This document shows, piece by piece, positions 7,094-14,562 of a DNA stretch of 15,129 nucleotides. The stretch is from UBA3210 sp963623095 (GTDB lineage: Bacteria; Bacillota_I; Bacilli_A; RFN20; CAG-449). A model generated the notes under the pieces. It made no database searches and had not been told where the DNA came from. It worked only from the letters and a program-made list of their open reading frames with translations. The stretch is from assembly GCA_963623095.1 (NCBI GenBank), contig CAVFKD010000030.1, positions 1 through 15,129 on the forward strand, in the 5' to 3' direction. The stretch's first letter is position 1; each line of letters starts with the position of its first letter. The translations under genes and the position numbers were made by a program.

Positions 7094-8551
7094 ATGGAAA
7101 AAAAGGTCGAAAGAAAAGATAATCTTGAAGTCGTAGTTACTGTTAAAGTAAATGGCGATGAATGGAAAAAATTATGTAATAAATTATATAACAAAGAAGC
7201 AAGCAAGGTTGTAGTTAAGGGATTCCGTCCAGGTAAAGCTCCTGCAAATATGATCAAAGCAAGAATCTCAATGGCAAACATTTATAATGACGCTATTATC
7301 GATTTCGCTAATAAGGCATATGGTGAAGCTATCCAAGAAAATAAATTCTATGTTTATTCACAACCAAAAATCAATGTTTCTAAATTATCAGAAACAGAAG
7401 CTGAATTCGATGTTGTATTTGATTTAGTTCCAGAAATTAAATTAGGACAATATAAAGGTTTAAACATCCCTGCAGATGAAATCAAAGTTTCTACAAAAGA
7501 TGTAACTGAATATATTGATAATTTAAAATCACAACACGCAATTATGCAAGTTAAAGAAGGCAAAGCAAAATTACATGACTCAGTCATTATTGACTTTGTT
7601 GGCTATGTCGATGGAGAAAAATTTGACGGCGGTTCCGCAAATGGTTATGAATTAGAATTAGGTTCTAACTCATTCATCCCAGGATTCGAAGATCAATTAG
7701 TCGGTATCAAAGCTGGCGATAAGAAATCAATCGAAGTTACATTCCCAGAAAATTATGTTGAATCATTAAAGGGTAAAAAAGCAACTTTCGAAGTAACTTG
7801 CCAAGATGTTAAAGAAAAAGTTATCCCTGAATTAGATGAAACATTCTTCGAAGATTTAGGTATTGAATCTGTTAAAGATGAAAAATCATTAAAAGACTAT
7901 GCAAAAACACAAGTAACAAATCAAAAGAACCAAGAAGCTTTAAATGCTCAACTTGAAAAGATTGTTAATAAAGCTGTTGATAATGCAGAAGTTAAGATTC
8001 CTAACTCAATGATTGAAGAAGAAGCAAATGCTCAACTCGCTCAAATTAAGAAACAAGTTGAAGATGCTGGTTTAACATATGCTGACTATGTCGCAATCAA
8101 CGGTTTAAAAGAAGAAGAATTAGATGCTAAGAGAAAAGAAGAAGCATCTAAGAACTTAAAAGCAATGTTAGTCATTGAAAAGATTATCATTGATGAAAAA
8201 TTAAATGTCACAGAAGAAAAATTAGAAGCAGAATACGAACGTATTGCTAAACTCTATGGCATGGAAAAAGAACAAGTCAAGAATGCATTAGAATCTAATA
8301 AAGACGGACTTGTAAAACAATTAAGAAATAAATTATTCACAGATTTCATGTATGCAAATAACAAACCTGCAACTGATGAAAAAGCTGAAGCAAAACCAGC
8401 AGCAAAGAAAACAACAAAGAAAGCTGCAACTAAAAAAGAAGAAACTTCAGTAGAAGAAAAACCAGCAGCAAAGAAAACTGCAGCTAAAAAAACTACTTCT
8501 ACAACAAAGAAGACAACAACTAAAAAAACAACAAAGAAAGACGCTGAATAA
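7094..8551 (+). CDS. tig: Trigger factor with a long basic C-terminal tail
   Basis: A ribosome-associated chaperone and peptidyl-prolyl isomerase that meets nascent chains at the exit tunnel. The N-terminal ribosome-binding domain has the signature GFRPGKAP (canonical GFRxGKxP). The FKBP-type isomerase domain follows at roughly 150-245 (DFVGYVDGEKFDGG, then FIPGFEDQLVG), and then the helical chaperone domain to about residue 423. The family usually ends near 430 residues. Here about 62 more (424-485) form a low-complexity tail of Lys, Ala, Thr and Pro with repeated PAAKKT blocks, resembling histone H1-like tails. The tail has a few acidic breaks (EKAEA, KEETSVEEK) but is strongly positive overall. 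The gene starts the tig-lon-engB unit; there is no terminator before lon. Confidence 0.96.
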   Translation: MEKKVERKDNLEVVVTVKVNGDEWKKLCNKLYNKEASKVVVKGFRPGKAPANMIKARISMANIYNDAIIDFANKAYGEAIQENKFYVYSQPKINVSKLSETEAEFDVVFDLVPEIKLGQYKGLNIPADEIKVSTKDVTEYIDNLKSQHAIMQVKEGKAKLHDSVIIDFVGYVDGEKFDGGSANGYELELGSNSFIPGFEDQLVGIKAGDKKSIEVTFPENYVESLKGKKATFEVTCQDVKEKVIPELDETFFEDLGIESVKDEKSLKDYAKTQVTNQKNQEALNAQLEKIVNKAVDNAEVKIPNSMIEEEANAQLAQIKKQVEDAGLTYADYVAINGLKEEELDAKRKEEASKNLKAMLVIEKIIIDEKLNVTEEKLEAEYERIAKLYGMEKEQVKNALESNKDGLVKQLRNKLFTDFMYANNKPATDEKAEAKPAAKKTTKKAATKKEETSVEEKPAAKKTAAKKTTSTTKKTTTKKTTKKDAE

Positions 8552-8591
8552 TTAATATTATTTAATCTTTAAAATTATATAGGAGGTAAAT

Positions 8592-10922
8592 ATGCCAGAA
8601 GAAAAAGAGTTAATTCCTTTACTTATTACTCGTGGTGCTATTTTATATCCTGGATGCTCGACCACACTTGACGTTGGTCGAGTTTTTTCCATAAATGCAG
8701 TAAATAAAGCATTAAGCGATAATGAGGGTAAAATTATCTTAGTATCTCAAAAAGATCCTAATGATGACAAAATTACACCTGAAAACATCTACTTAGTTGG
8801 TACATTATGTAATGTATTATCTATTAAAGAAGTTAAAGGTTACTTTAAAGTAAAACTTCAATCAATATCAAGAGTACAAATTAAAGATGTAAACTTTGAT
8901 AAAGAGAATGAAGATGACCCTTATTTAGCGGATTTTGATGCTTTAAATACAATTTATAGCAAAACACAAGAAGAAGAAAAACAATATGTTGATCAAATCA
9001 TTAATCAACTTCAAGCTCTTGGTGCTACTTCATTACCACCAAGTTTAGTCAATCGTCTTCAAAAGGGTATCACCGCAGAAAATTTATGCAATCAACTTGC
9101 GTTCTTTTTCCCATTCGCTCTTGAAGAAAAACAACATATTCTTGAACTTGATGATTTAATTTCTCGTTTACAAATCATTGAAGCAGTTATTTCTGAAATT
9201 CAACAAGTTGATAATGTTGAATCAAGCATCAATGAAAGAGTAAGAGAAAAGACTGAAAAACAACAAAGAGAATACATCTTAAGAGAAAAATTAAAAGCTA
9301 CTCAAGATGAATTAAATGAAGTTATCGGTGAAGATGAAGAATCAGAAGAAGAAGCAATCTTAAAAAAGATTGAATCTGATGATTATCCTGAAAAGATCAA
9401 AAAAGCTATTAAGAAATCTTTAAAGAAATTTAAACAACTTCCAACAGCTTCTTTAGAATATTCAATGGAAAAATCTTATTTAGATTTACTCGTTGATATG
9501 CCTTGGAGCAATAAGACTGTTGATAATGATGATTTAGCTAACGCAAAGAAAGTTCTTGATGAAGATCATTATGGACTTGAAAAAGTTAAAGAAAGAATCA
9601 TTGAATATATCGCAGTTAAGAAGGTTACAAATTCCTTAAAAGCTCCAATTATTTGCCTTTATGGCCCTCCAGGAGTTGGTAAAACTTCTTTAGCTAAATC
9701 AATCGCTCGTGCTTTAGGAAGAAACTTCACAAAAGCATCTTTGGGTGGTCTTTATGATGAAGCTGAATTAAGAGGTCATAGAAGAACTTATGTAGGCGCA
9801 ATGCCTGGTAAGATTATTAAAGGTATCAAAGCAAGTGGAACATGTAATCCTGTATTCTTACTTGATGAAATTGATAAAATGGCATCATCTAATAAAGGAG
9901 ATCCAGCATCTGCTTTACTTGAAATCTTAGATCCAGAACAAAATTCAGTATTCCAAGATAACTATCTAGAAGAAACATATGATTTAAGCAATGTCTTATT
10001 CATTTGTACTGCAAACTATTTACAAAATATTCCTGCACCTTTAAGAGATAGATTAGAATTAATCGAATTAAATTCTTATACAGAATATGAAAAGATTAAT
10101 ATCGCAAAAACTCACTTAATCGAAAAAGAAAGAATTGCGAATGGTTTAAAAGAAGGCCAAATTGAATTCGAAGATGAAGCAATTAAATACATCATTAACT
10201 TCTATACTAGAGAAGCGGGTGTTAGAGAACTTGAAAGAGATATTTCTACTATTTGCCGTAAAGCAGTAGTTGAACTTATTTCTCACCCAAGAAAACATAA
10301 AGTTAAGATTGATATTAAGAAAGTCGAAGAATATTTAGGTGTTATTAAATTTGAATATTCTAAGAAAGAAAATGACAACCAAGTCGGTGTAGTTACTGGT
10401 TTAGCTTATACTGAATTTGGTGGAGATATCTTACCTATTGAAGCTAATTACTTTGAAGGTAATGCAGGACTTGTCTTAACTGGTAATTTAGGTAATGTTA
10501 TGAAAGAATCTGCATCAATCGCACTTGACTATGTTAGAAGTAACGCAGTTAAATACGGAATTGATCCTAAATTCTTTGAAAAACATACTCTTCATATTCA
10601 TGTACCAGAAGGTGCTGTACCAAAAGATGGTCCTTCCGCGGGTGTTGCTTTAACAACTTGTATTATTTCTTGTTTAACAAATAAGAAAGTATCTTCAACA
10701 GTCGCAATGACTGGTGAAGTTAATTTAAGAGGTCAAGCTTTACCTATCGGAGGTTTAAAAGAAAAATCCCTTGCGGCTTTACGTTCAGGAATTAAAACAA
10801 TTATTGTTCCAAAGGGTAATGCAAGAGATATTACAGAACTTCCAAGTGAAGTAAAAGATACATTAAAGATTGTGACAATGAACTGCGTTGATGATGCGCT
10901 TAAGATTGCACTTGTGGATTAA
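8592..10922 (+). CDS. lon: ATP-dependent Lon protease
   Basis: A cytosolic AAA+ protease that degrades damaged and regulatory proteins, acting as a hexamer. The N-terminal substrate-binding domain (about 1-200) is followed by a charged coiled-coil stretch (about 210-260). The ATPase has Walker A GPPGVGKT (358-365) and Walker B VFLLDEID with D425 and E426. The C-terminal protease domain has the Ser/Lys dyad: Ser682 in KDGPSAG and Lys725 in GGLKEK, 43 residues apart as in E. coli Lon. The length of 776 residues matches the family (B. subtilis LonA 774). AGGAGG lies at 8581-8586. An intrinsic-terminator-like hairpin lies inside codons 22-33. The neighbours tig and engB match the B. subtilis order, with clpX and lonB missing. 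Confidence 0.97.
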   Translation: MPEEKELIPLLITRGAILYPGCSTTLDVGRVFSINAVNKALSDNEGKIILVSQKDPNDDKITPENIYLVGTLCNVLSIKEVKGYFKVKLQSISRVQIKDVNFDKENEDDPYLADFDALNTIYSKTQEEEKQYVDQIINQLQALGATSLPPSLVNRLQKGITAENLCNQLAFFFPFALEEKQHILELDDLISRLQIIEAVISEIQQVDNVESSINERVREKTEKQQREYILREKLKATQDELNEVIGEDEESEEEAILKKIESDDYPEKIKKAIKKSLKKFKQLPTASLEYSMEKSYLDLLVDMPWSNKTVDNDDLANAKKVLDEDHYGLEKVKERIIEYIAVKKVTNSLKAPIICLYGPPGVGKTSLAKSIARALGRNFTKASLGGLYDEAELRGHRRTYVGAMPGKIIKGIKASGTCNPVFLLDEIDKMASSNKGDPASALLEILDPEQNSVFQDNYLEETYDLSNVLFICTANYLQNIPAPLRDRLELIELNSYTEYEKINIAKTHLIEKERIANGLKEGQIEFEDEAIKYIINFYTREAGVRELERDISTICRKAVVELISHPRKHKVKIDIKKVEEYLGVIKFEYSKKENDNQVGVVTGLAYTEFGGDILPIEANYFEGNAGLVLTGNLGNVMKESASIALDYVRSNAVKYGIDPKFFEKHTLHIHVPEGAVPKDGPSAGVALTTCIISCLTNKKVSSTVAMTGEVNLRGQALPIGGLKEKSLAALRSGIKTIIVPKGNARDITELPSEVKDTLKIVTMNCVDDALKIALVD
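8657..8688 (+). terminator. Terminator-like hairpin inside the lon coding sequence
   Basis: CTCGACCA (8657-8664) and TGGTCGAG (8675-8682) form a perfect 8-bp stem with five G-C pairs and a 10-base loop, followed at once by TTTTTT (8683-8688). The form is that of an intrinsic terminator, but it lies inside lon, from 65 to 96 bases after the A of the start codon. It could cause attenuation when ribosomes do not closely follow polymerase on the 5' end of lon. The structure is directly visible; whether it works is inferred. Confidence 0.55.
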
Positions 10923-10924
10923 TT

Positions 10925-11491
10925 ATGATTAATTTTAGAAATACAAAATTTGTCAAATCGGCAACAAGTGATAAAGATTCATTATACGATTTAGATCATA
11001 TCATCTTTGTTGGTAGATCTAACGTTGGTAAATCAAGCTTAATTAACGCACTCACTGATCATAAAAATTTAGCTTTCGTTTCCAAAAATCCAGGTCAAAC
11101 TAAATTATTAAATTATTACAATGTTGATAAGAAATTATATTTAGTTGACGCACCTGGATATGGATATAGAAAAACCGGTCAAAAAGATGGATTCGATGAA
11201 ATGATGGATAGTTATTTTAAAACTAATTCACGTTTAAAATTAGTTTTATGGTTACTTGATTCAAGAAGAGAATTATCAAAAGAAGATATCGACTTTTATG
11301 AATTCTTAGAATCATTTAATGTTAAAACATTAATTGTATTTACAAAAGTTGATAAATTAAACCAATCAGAAAAAGCAAAGATTTCTAATATGGCTAAAAA
11401 TCAATTAGGTCATATGAACTATATATTTGTTTCTTCAATGGATTCAAAATTAGTCGAAAATTTAAGAAAAGAAATAGCTTCACATTTATAG
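10925..11491 (+). CDS. engB: Ribosome-biogenesis GTPase EngB (YsxC/YihA)
   Basis: A small cytosolic GTPase needed for late assembly of the large ribosomal subunit. All GTPase motifs are present in 188 residues: G1 GRSNVGKS (30-37), G2 Thr59 in NPGQTK, G3 DAPGYGY (75-81), G4 TKVD (140-143) and G5 SSM (170-172). The PGQTKLLNYY and DAPGYGYR segments are typical of this family. The gene begins 2 bases after the lon stop with only a weak ribosome binding site (GTGGA), so it probably relies on translational coupling to lon. The adjacent lon-engB pair is also seen in B. subtilis (lonA-ysxC). A strong terminator begins at its stop codon and closes the operon. Confidence 0.96.
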   Translation: MINFRNTKFVKSATSDKDSLYDLDHIIFVGRSNVGKSSLINALTDHKNLAFVSKNPGQTKLLNYYNVDKKLYLVDAPGYGYRKTGQKDGFDEMMDSYFKTNSRLKLVLWLLDSRRELSKEDIDFYEFLESFNVKTLIVFTKVDKLNQSEKAKISNMAKNQLGHMNYIFVSSMDSKLVENLRKEIASHL

Positions 11492-11516
11492 GGGATGATT
11501 ATTCATCCTCTTTTTT
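11491..11516 (+). terminator. Intrinsic terminator after engB
   Basis: GGGGATGA (11491-11498) pairs with TCATCCTC (11503-11510), 8 bp with one G-U pair, around a TTAT loop, then TTTTTT (11511-11516). The stem starts at the last base of the stop codon. Confidence 0.9.
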
Positions 11517-11530
11517 CGTGAAAAAATATA

Positions 11531-11542
11531 CTTGTATACAAG
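11531..11542 (+). promoter_or_regulatory. Perfect palindrome CTTGTATACAAG, possible GntR-type operator
   Basis: A 12-bp perfect palindrome lies 15 bases upstream of the pectinesterase -35 box. The core TTGTATACAA fits the general operator form of FadR-type GntR regulators (TNGTNNACNA), several of which control hexuronate use. The match to a particular regulator is inference. Confidence 0.4.
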
Positions 11543-11557
11543 AATTTCAATATTAAA

Positions 11558-11586
11558 TTGCAAGCGCTTTCAATAATTGATATACT
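11558..11586 (+). promoter_or_regulatory. Pectinesterase promoter overlapped by a cre-like operator
   Basis: TTGCAA (11558-11563) and TATACT (11581-11586) with a 17-base spacer form a good promoter. The near-perfect palindrome TTGCAAGCGCTTTCAA (11558-11573) covers the -35 box and matches the CcpA cre consensus TGWAARCGYTWNCA at all but one position. It would suit carbon-catabolite repression, or a local LacI-family repressor. The ribosome binding site GAAAGGA is at 11605-11611. Confidence 0.7.
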
Positions 11587-11623
11587 TTAAGAAATAAACT
11601 AATTGAAAGGAAATTAAAAAAAT

Positions 11624-13900
11624 ATGAAAAAAGGTTTAAAAGTATTATCTATGATGCTTCTTTTGACAGGGATTGTTTCCTGCGGAGGAAAAACTTCTAG
11701 TTCTGTAGTTCCACAAAGTTCAACTCCAGCTTCTAGTGAAACTTCAAGTTCAAAAGTATCATCAAGTGAAGCAACTTCTTCAAGTGACACAAGTTCTTCA
11801 CAAGCTTCATCAAGTGACACAAGTTCTTCACAAACTTCATCTTCTTCAAGTGTAGTAAGTTCATCATCAGAAGATAAGATTGTTACAAGAATTAGCGAAT
11901 TTGTCGCAAGTAATTTAGCTACTGCAACTTTAAGTGGTGAAAGTTATGAAATTGATTCAGTTTTCTCCATTATTGGTAGTAATGTCACCTATGATGCAGG
12001 AAGTGGAAAAGAAGTAACTAATATATCAGGAACAAGCGTTTCTTCAGGTGGTAGACTTAAAAACTTCAAACAAAAAGGAACTGGTACATATTTACAAGTA
12101 AAAGTAACTGGAGACAATGCTAAATTATTACTTCAAATTGCTCCTGGAGGAAAAGGCGAAAGATCTTTAACTATATTAAATAGTGAAGGAACTTCTATCT
12201 ATTCTAAATCTAATGGTGGTACTTCATCAGATATGTTCGCAGTTAACTTAGCGTTAGAAAAAGGAACTTATACTATTGGAGGTACTAATGGTTATAACCT
12301 TTATTATGCAGGCTTAAAAGAAGATGTTAAAGAAGGTAAAGAAGTAGACTTTAGAGTTGATGCAGACAATGTTGATAAAAACTTATTTGTTGGTGAAGCA
12401 TTAAATTTATCTTCTCTCCATGTCTATAAAGTATTTGATAACGATACTGAAATTGAATTAACATCATCTGATTATACTATTGATCAAAGTAAATTAAATA
12501 TTAATGCAGCGGGTGATTATACAATTGATGTTAAATATAAAAATTATGATGCTAAAAAGATTGCGATTAACGTATCAGAAATTACATCTATTGAAGTAAA
12601 TGATTTACTTATTACTTCAGGTGGTAAAAACGCAAATAGAGTAAGTAAAGTTTATAAATTAAACGATACTATTAATACTGATGCATTTACAATTATTGGT
12701 AAGAGTGAAAAAACAAGTAAAGTTATTACTCCAGATTCTATTGTTCTTCCTGATACTACTACAACTGGAACAAAAGATATTGTTATTAAGAAAAATAATC
12801 TAACTCATGCTTATCCAATTTCTGTTATTGATTCTTCAACTATTCCAACTGACGCTAATAATAGATATTATTATTTTGCTGTTAATAAATCTTATGTCGA
12901 TGGAACTATCGTTAAAAATAGAGAAGATGAAAATGCAATGGGATTTAATTCTATTCAAAAAGCTTTAGACTTTATTAAAACATCTGGATTAAGTGATGAA
13001 ATTACTAAATATATCGATATTGCTGAAGGAACATATGATGAAAAGATTTATGTTGAATCTAAAAAAGTCTTCATGTTAGGTTCTTCTACTGGCGAAACAA
13101 TTATTGAACACGCAGCAATTAATGATACAACCGATGCAAGAGGAACAAAATATTCAACATATGGTTCTGCAGCAGTTACAGTTCATGCGGATACCTTTGG
13201 TGCATATGATATTACTTTCAAAAATTCATATTTTGAAACAATGGATGAATATAATCAATGTAAATTAGCAAATAAACAAGGTGTCGCCTTTGTTTGTGAT
13301 AATGATGCAGTAATTTCACATTGTAACTTTATTGGTTTCCAAGATACTTTATATGCTAGACTTGGTAACCAACTATATAGTAGTTGTAACATTCAAGGTA
13401 TGACCGATTATATCTTTGGTGAAAGCGCAAATGCATTATTTGAAGGATGTACTATTACAACTTTAAATAGAGGTAGTGAAACTAATAATGGTTATATCGC
13501 AACTACAAAACCTGGTAGCGAAGTAACTGGAAATAATTTTGGTTTCTTATTTAACAATTGTGCAATCACAAGTGAAAAAGACGCTAATGGTAATTCTTTA
13601 GTTCCTGCAGGAACAGTATCTCTTGCTCGTCCTTGGGATAAATATTCTAAGATTACTTACGCAAACTGTAGTATGGATGCTTCTATTTCTACAAAAGCAT
13701 ATGGTGATACAACTGATAAGAAAAATGCTCGTTTTGAAGTAATGAGCTCAGTTAAACCTACTGATTCAACAGTTAAATTTGCTGAATACAATAATACTGG
13801 TGAAGGTGCAATTACTACTGCAGTCGCAGGTGGATCTATCTTAAGTGAAGAAGAATTCACAACTTTAAAAAATAATGCAGATTCATTCTTTTATGATTAA
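11624..13900 (+). CDS. Surface lipoprotein pectinesterase with Ser-rich linker and Ig-like domains
   Basis: A 758-residue exported lipoprotein expected to remove methyl esters from pectin. A Lys-rich start and hydrophobic core lead to the lipobox IVSC, with Cys20 as the lipidated residue. A Ser/Thr linker follows (about 21-85). Next come a beta-sandwich-like region (about 90-232), two Ig-like modules (about 237-318 and 319-400), and the beta-helix pectin methylesterase domain (about 412-758). Catalytic residues are intact: Q552 in QGVAF, Q573 and D574 in GFQDTLY, D595 in GMTDYIFG, and R669 and W671 in ARPW. The D574-D595 spacing of 21 equals that of known enzymes. It is a single-gene unit between two terminators, with sugar-type operators upstream. 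No pectate lyase or uronate gene is in the window. Module limits are estimates. Confidence 0.9.
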   Translation: MKKGLKVLSMMLLLTGIVSCGGKTSSSVVPQSSTPASSETSSSKVSSSEATSSSDTSSSQASSSDTSSSQTSSSSSVVSSSSEDKIVTRISEFVASNLATATLSGESYEIDSVFSIIGSNVTYDAGSGKEVTNISGTSVSSGGRLKNFKQKGTGTYLQVKVTGDNAKLLLQIAPGGKGERSLTILNSEGTSIYSKSNGGTSSDMFAVNLALEKGTYTIGGTNGYNLYYAGLKEDVKEGKEVDFRVDADNVDKNLFVGEALNLSSLHVYKVFDNDTEIELTSSDYTIDQSKLNINAAGDYTIDVKYKNYDAKKIAINVSEITSIEVNDLLITSGGKNANRVSKVYKLNDTINTDAFTIIGKSEKTSKVITPDSIVLPDTTTTGTKDIVIKKNNLTHAYPISVIDSSTIPTDANNRYYYFAVNKSYVDGTIVKNREDENAMGFNSIQKALDFIKTSGLSDEITKYIDIAEGTYDEKIYVESKKVFMLGSSTGETIIEHAAINDTTDARGTKYSTYGSAAVTVHADTFGAYDITFKNSYFETMDEYNQCKLANKQGVAFVCDNDAVISHCNFIGFQDTLYARLGNQLYSSCNIQGMTDYIFGESANALFEGCTITTLNRGSETNNGYIATTKPGSEVTGNNFGFLFNNCAITSEKDANGNSLVPAGTVSLARPWDKYSKITYANCSMDASISTKAYGDTTDKKNARFEVMSSVKPTDSTVKFAEYNNTGEGAITTAVAGGSILSEEEFTTLKNNADSFFYD
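11781..11840 (+). repeat. Two tandem 30-bp repeats in the Ser-rich linker
   Basis: Two adjacent 30-base units (11781-11810 and 11811-11840) differ at one base. In frame they encode Ser-rich decapeptides built around SDTSSSQ(A/T)SS. This suggests recent slippage or duplication, and linker length that may vary between strains. Confidence 0.85.
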
Positions 13901-13906
13901 TTAACT

Positions 13907-13931
13907 AGGGATGATTAATTCATCCCTTTTT
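13907..13931 (+). terminator. Intrinsic terminator after the pectinesterase gene
   Basis: AGGGATGA (13907-13914) pairs perfectly with TCATCCCT (13920-13927) around TTAAT, followed by a T-run ending at 13931. The stem core nearly repeats that of the engB terminator. Confidence 0.88.
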
Positions 13932-13987
13932 AACTTGTCATGAGATTATTTTGGGACATAGTTTAATTTACAATGTAGTTAGATAGA

Positions 13988-14014
13988 GAATATTTCTATT
14001 AATAGAAATAATTC
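13988..14014 (+). promoter_or_regulatory. 20-bp perfect palindrome upstream of the small acidic gene
   Basis: TATTTCTATT (13991-14000) is followed directly by its exact complement AATAGAAATA (14001-14010). Flanking GAA and TTC extend the symmetry past a one-base bulge. It lies 12 bases before the AGGAGG at 14026-14031, so it is either an operator or a hairpin in the leader RNA. It has no T-run. I could not place a convincing promoter around it: TTTACA at 13967-13972 lacks a good -10 partner. Confidence 0.5.
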
Positions 14015-14038
14015 TTTACATTTATAGGAGGTATTATA

Positions 14039-14491
14039 ATGGATGAAAAAAAACAAAATGAGATATTAGAAATCTTTAAAAACTATGATAAGAAAAACGT
14101 TTTAGGTTTAGATATTGAGCTTATTCATAATAACCCAACATTTATGGTTCCTATTACTAATACAAAATTAAATATAATAATATTTTGTTCTGTTGATGAT
14201 GATTGTGTAACATTTGAATACGTATTAGGTGAATTTAAAGAAAGCTATGAACTTTTAAAATCAATTAATAATTTTAATAAAATCAGTAATTCTGATATTA
14301 AAATGATTTTAAAAAACTGTGATGAATATGATATGGTTTATGTTCAATATGATAACAAATATGAATCTATTGATGAGATAAATGATAAAATTACTAATGG
14401 ATTTTTAGTCTATTTAAAACTCGCGGAATCTGAAAGATATAATGCTGCTTTTGAAGAAGTAATGAAATATCAAATAGATTGTAAGTATTAA
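14039..14491 (+). CDS. Small acidic protein, possibly YbjN-like
   Basis: A 150-residue soluble protein with no signal peptide or membrane span. It is rich in Asp, Glu, Asn and Tyr and not firmly recognised. A run of likely beta strands (about 34-64, including a DDD turn near 53-55) leads into a helix with LLKSINNFN (72-80), then another strand pair (MVYVQYDN) and a long C-terminal helix (about 113-145). This order, and the 'iN.fN' helix after a sheet, recalls the YbjN / type III secretion chaperone-like fold, but the match is by pattern only. AGGAGG seven bases before the ATG (14026-14031) supports the start. It stands alone after the pectinesterase terminator, and the next gene appears to have its own promoter. 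Confidence 0.7.
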   Translation: MDEKKQNEILEIFKNYDKKNVLGLDIELIHNNPTFMVPITNTKLNIIIFCSVDDDCVTFEYVLGEFKESYELLKSINNFNKISNSDIKMILKNCDEYDMVYVQYDNKYESIDEINDKITNGFLVYLKLAESERYNAAFEEVMKYQIDCKY

Positions 14492-14513
14492 AGTAATTAA
14501 GCAATAATTACTT
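14491..14513 (+). other. Perfect hairpin after the small acidic gene, weak terminator candidate
   Basis: AAGTAATTA (14491-14499) pairs exactly with TAATTACTT (14505-14513) around an AGCAA loop, starting at the last base of the stop codon. Only a broken T stretch (ATCTTTA) follows and the stem is AT-rich, so termination would be weak. Confidence 0.4.
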
Positions 14514-14516
14514 ATC

Positions 14517-14544
14517 TTTAAAATATATTTTAAAATAGTATAAT
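14517..14544 (+). promoter_or_regulatory. Promoter of the last gene, overlapping an 18-bp AT palindrome
   Basis: A perfect -10 TATAAT lies at 14539-14544, with TTTAAA (14517-14522) as a modest -35 at 16 bases. The -35 is part of an exact 18-bp palindrome of A and T (14517-14534). In such an AT-rich region this symmetry could be chance. Confidence 0.5.
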
Positions 14545-14562
14545 TATTTTGAGGTAAGTTAT

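Noticed and set aside
6400..7281. Open frames on the minus strand at 6400-6603, 6777-7001 and 7048-7281
   Set aside because: They lie opposite well-supported genes (second cyclase and trigger factor), lack ribosome binding sites and resemble no family.
11614..11820. Minus-strand open frame of Glu/Leu/Ser-rich composition
   Set aside because: It is the mirror of the Ser-rich repeat linker of the lipoprotein, a low-complexity artefact.
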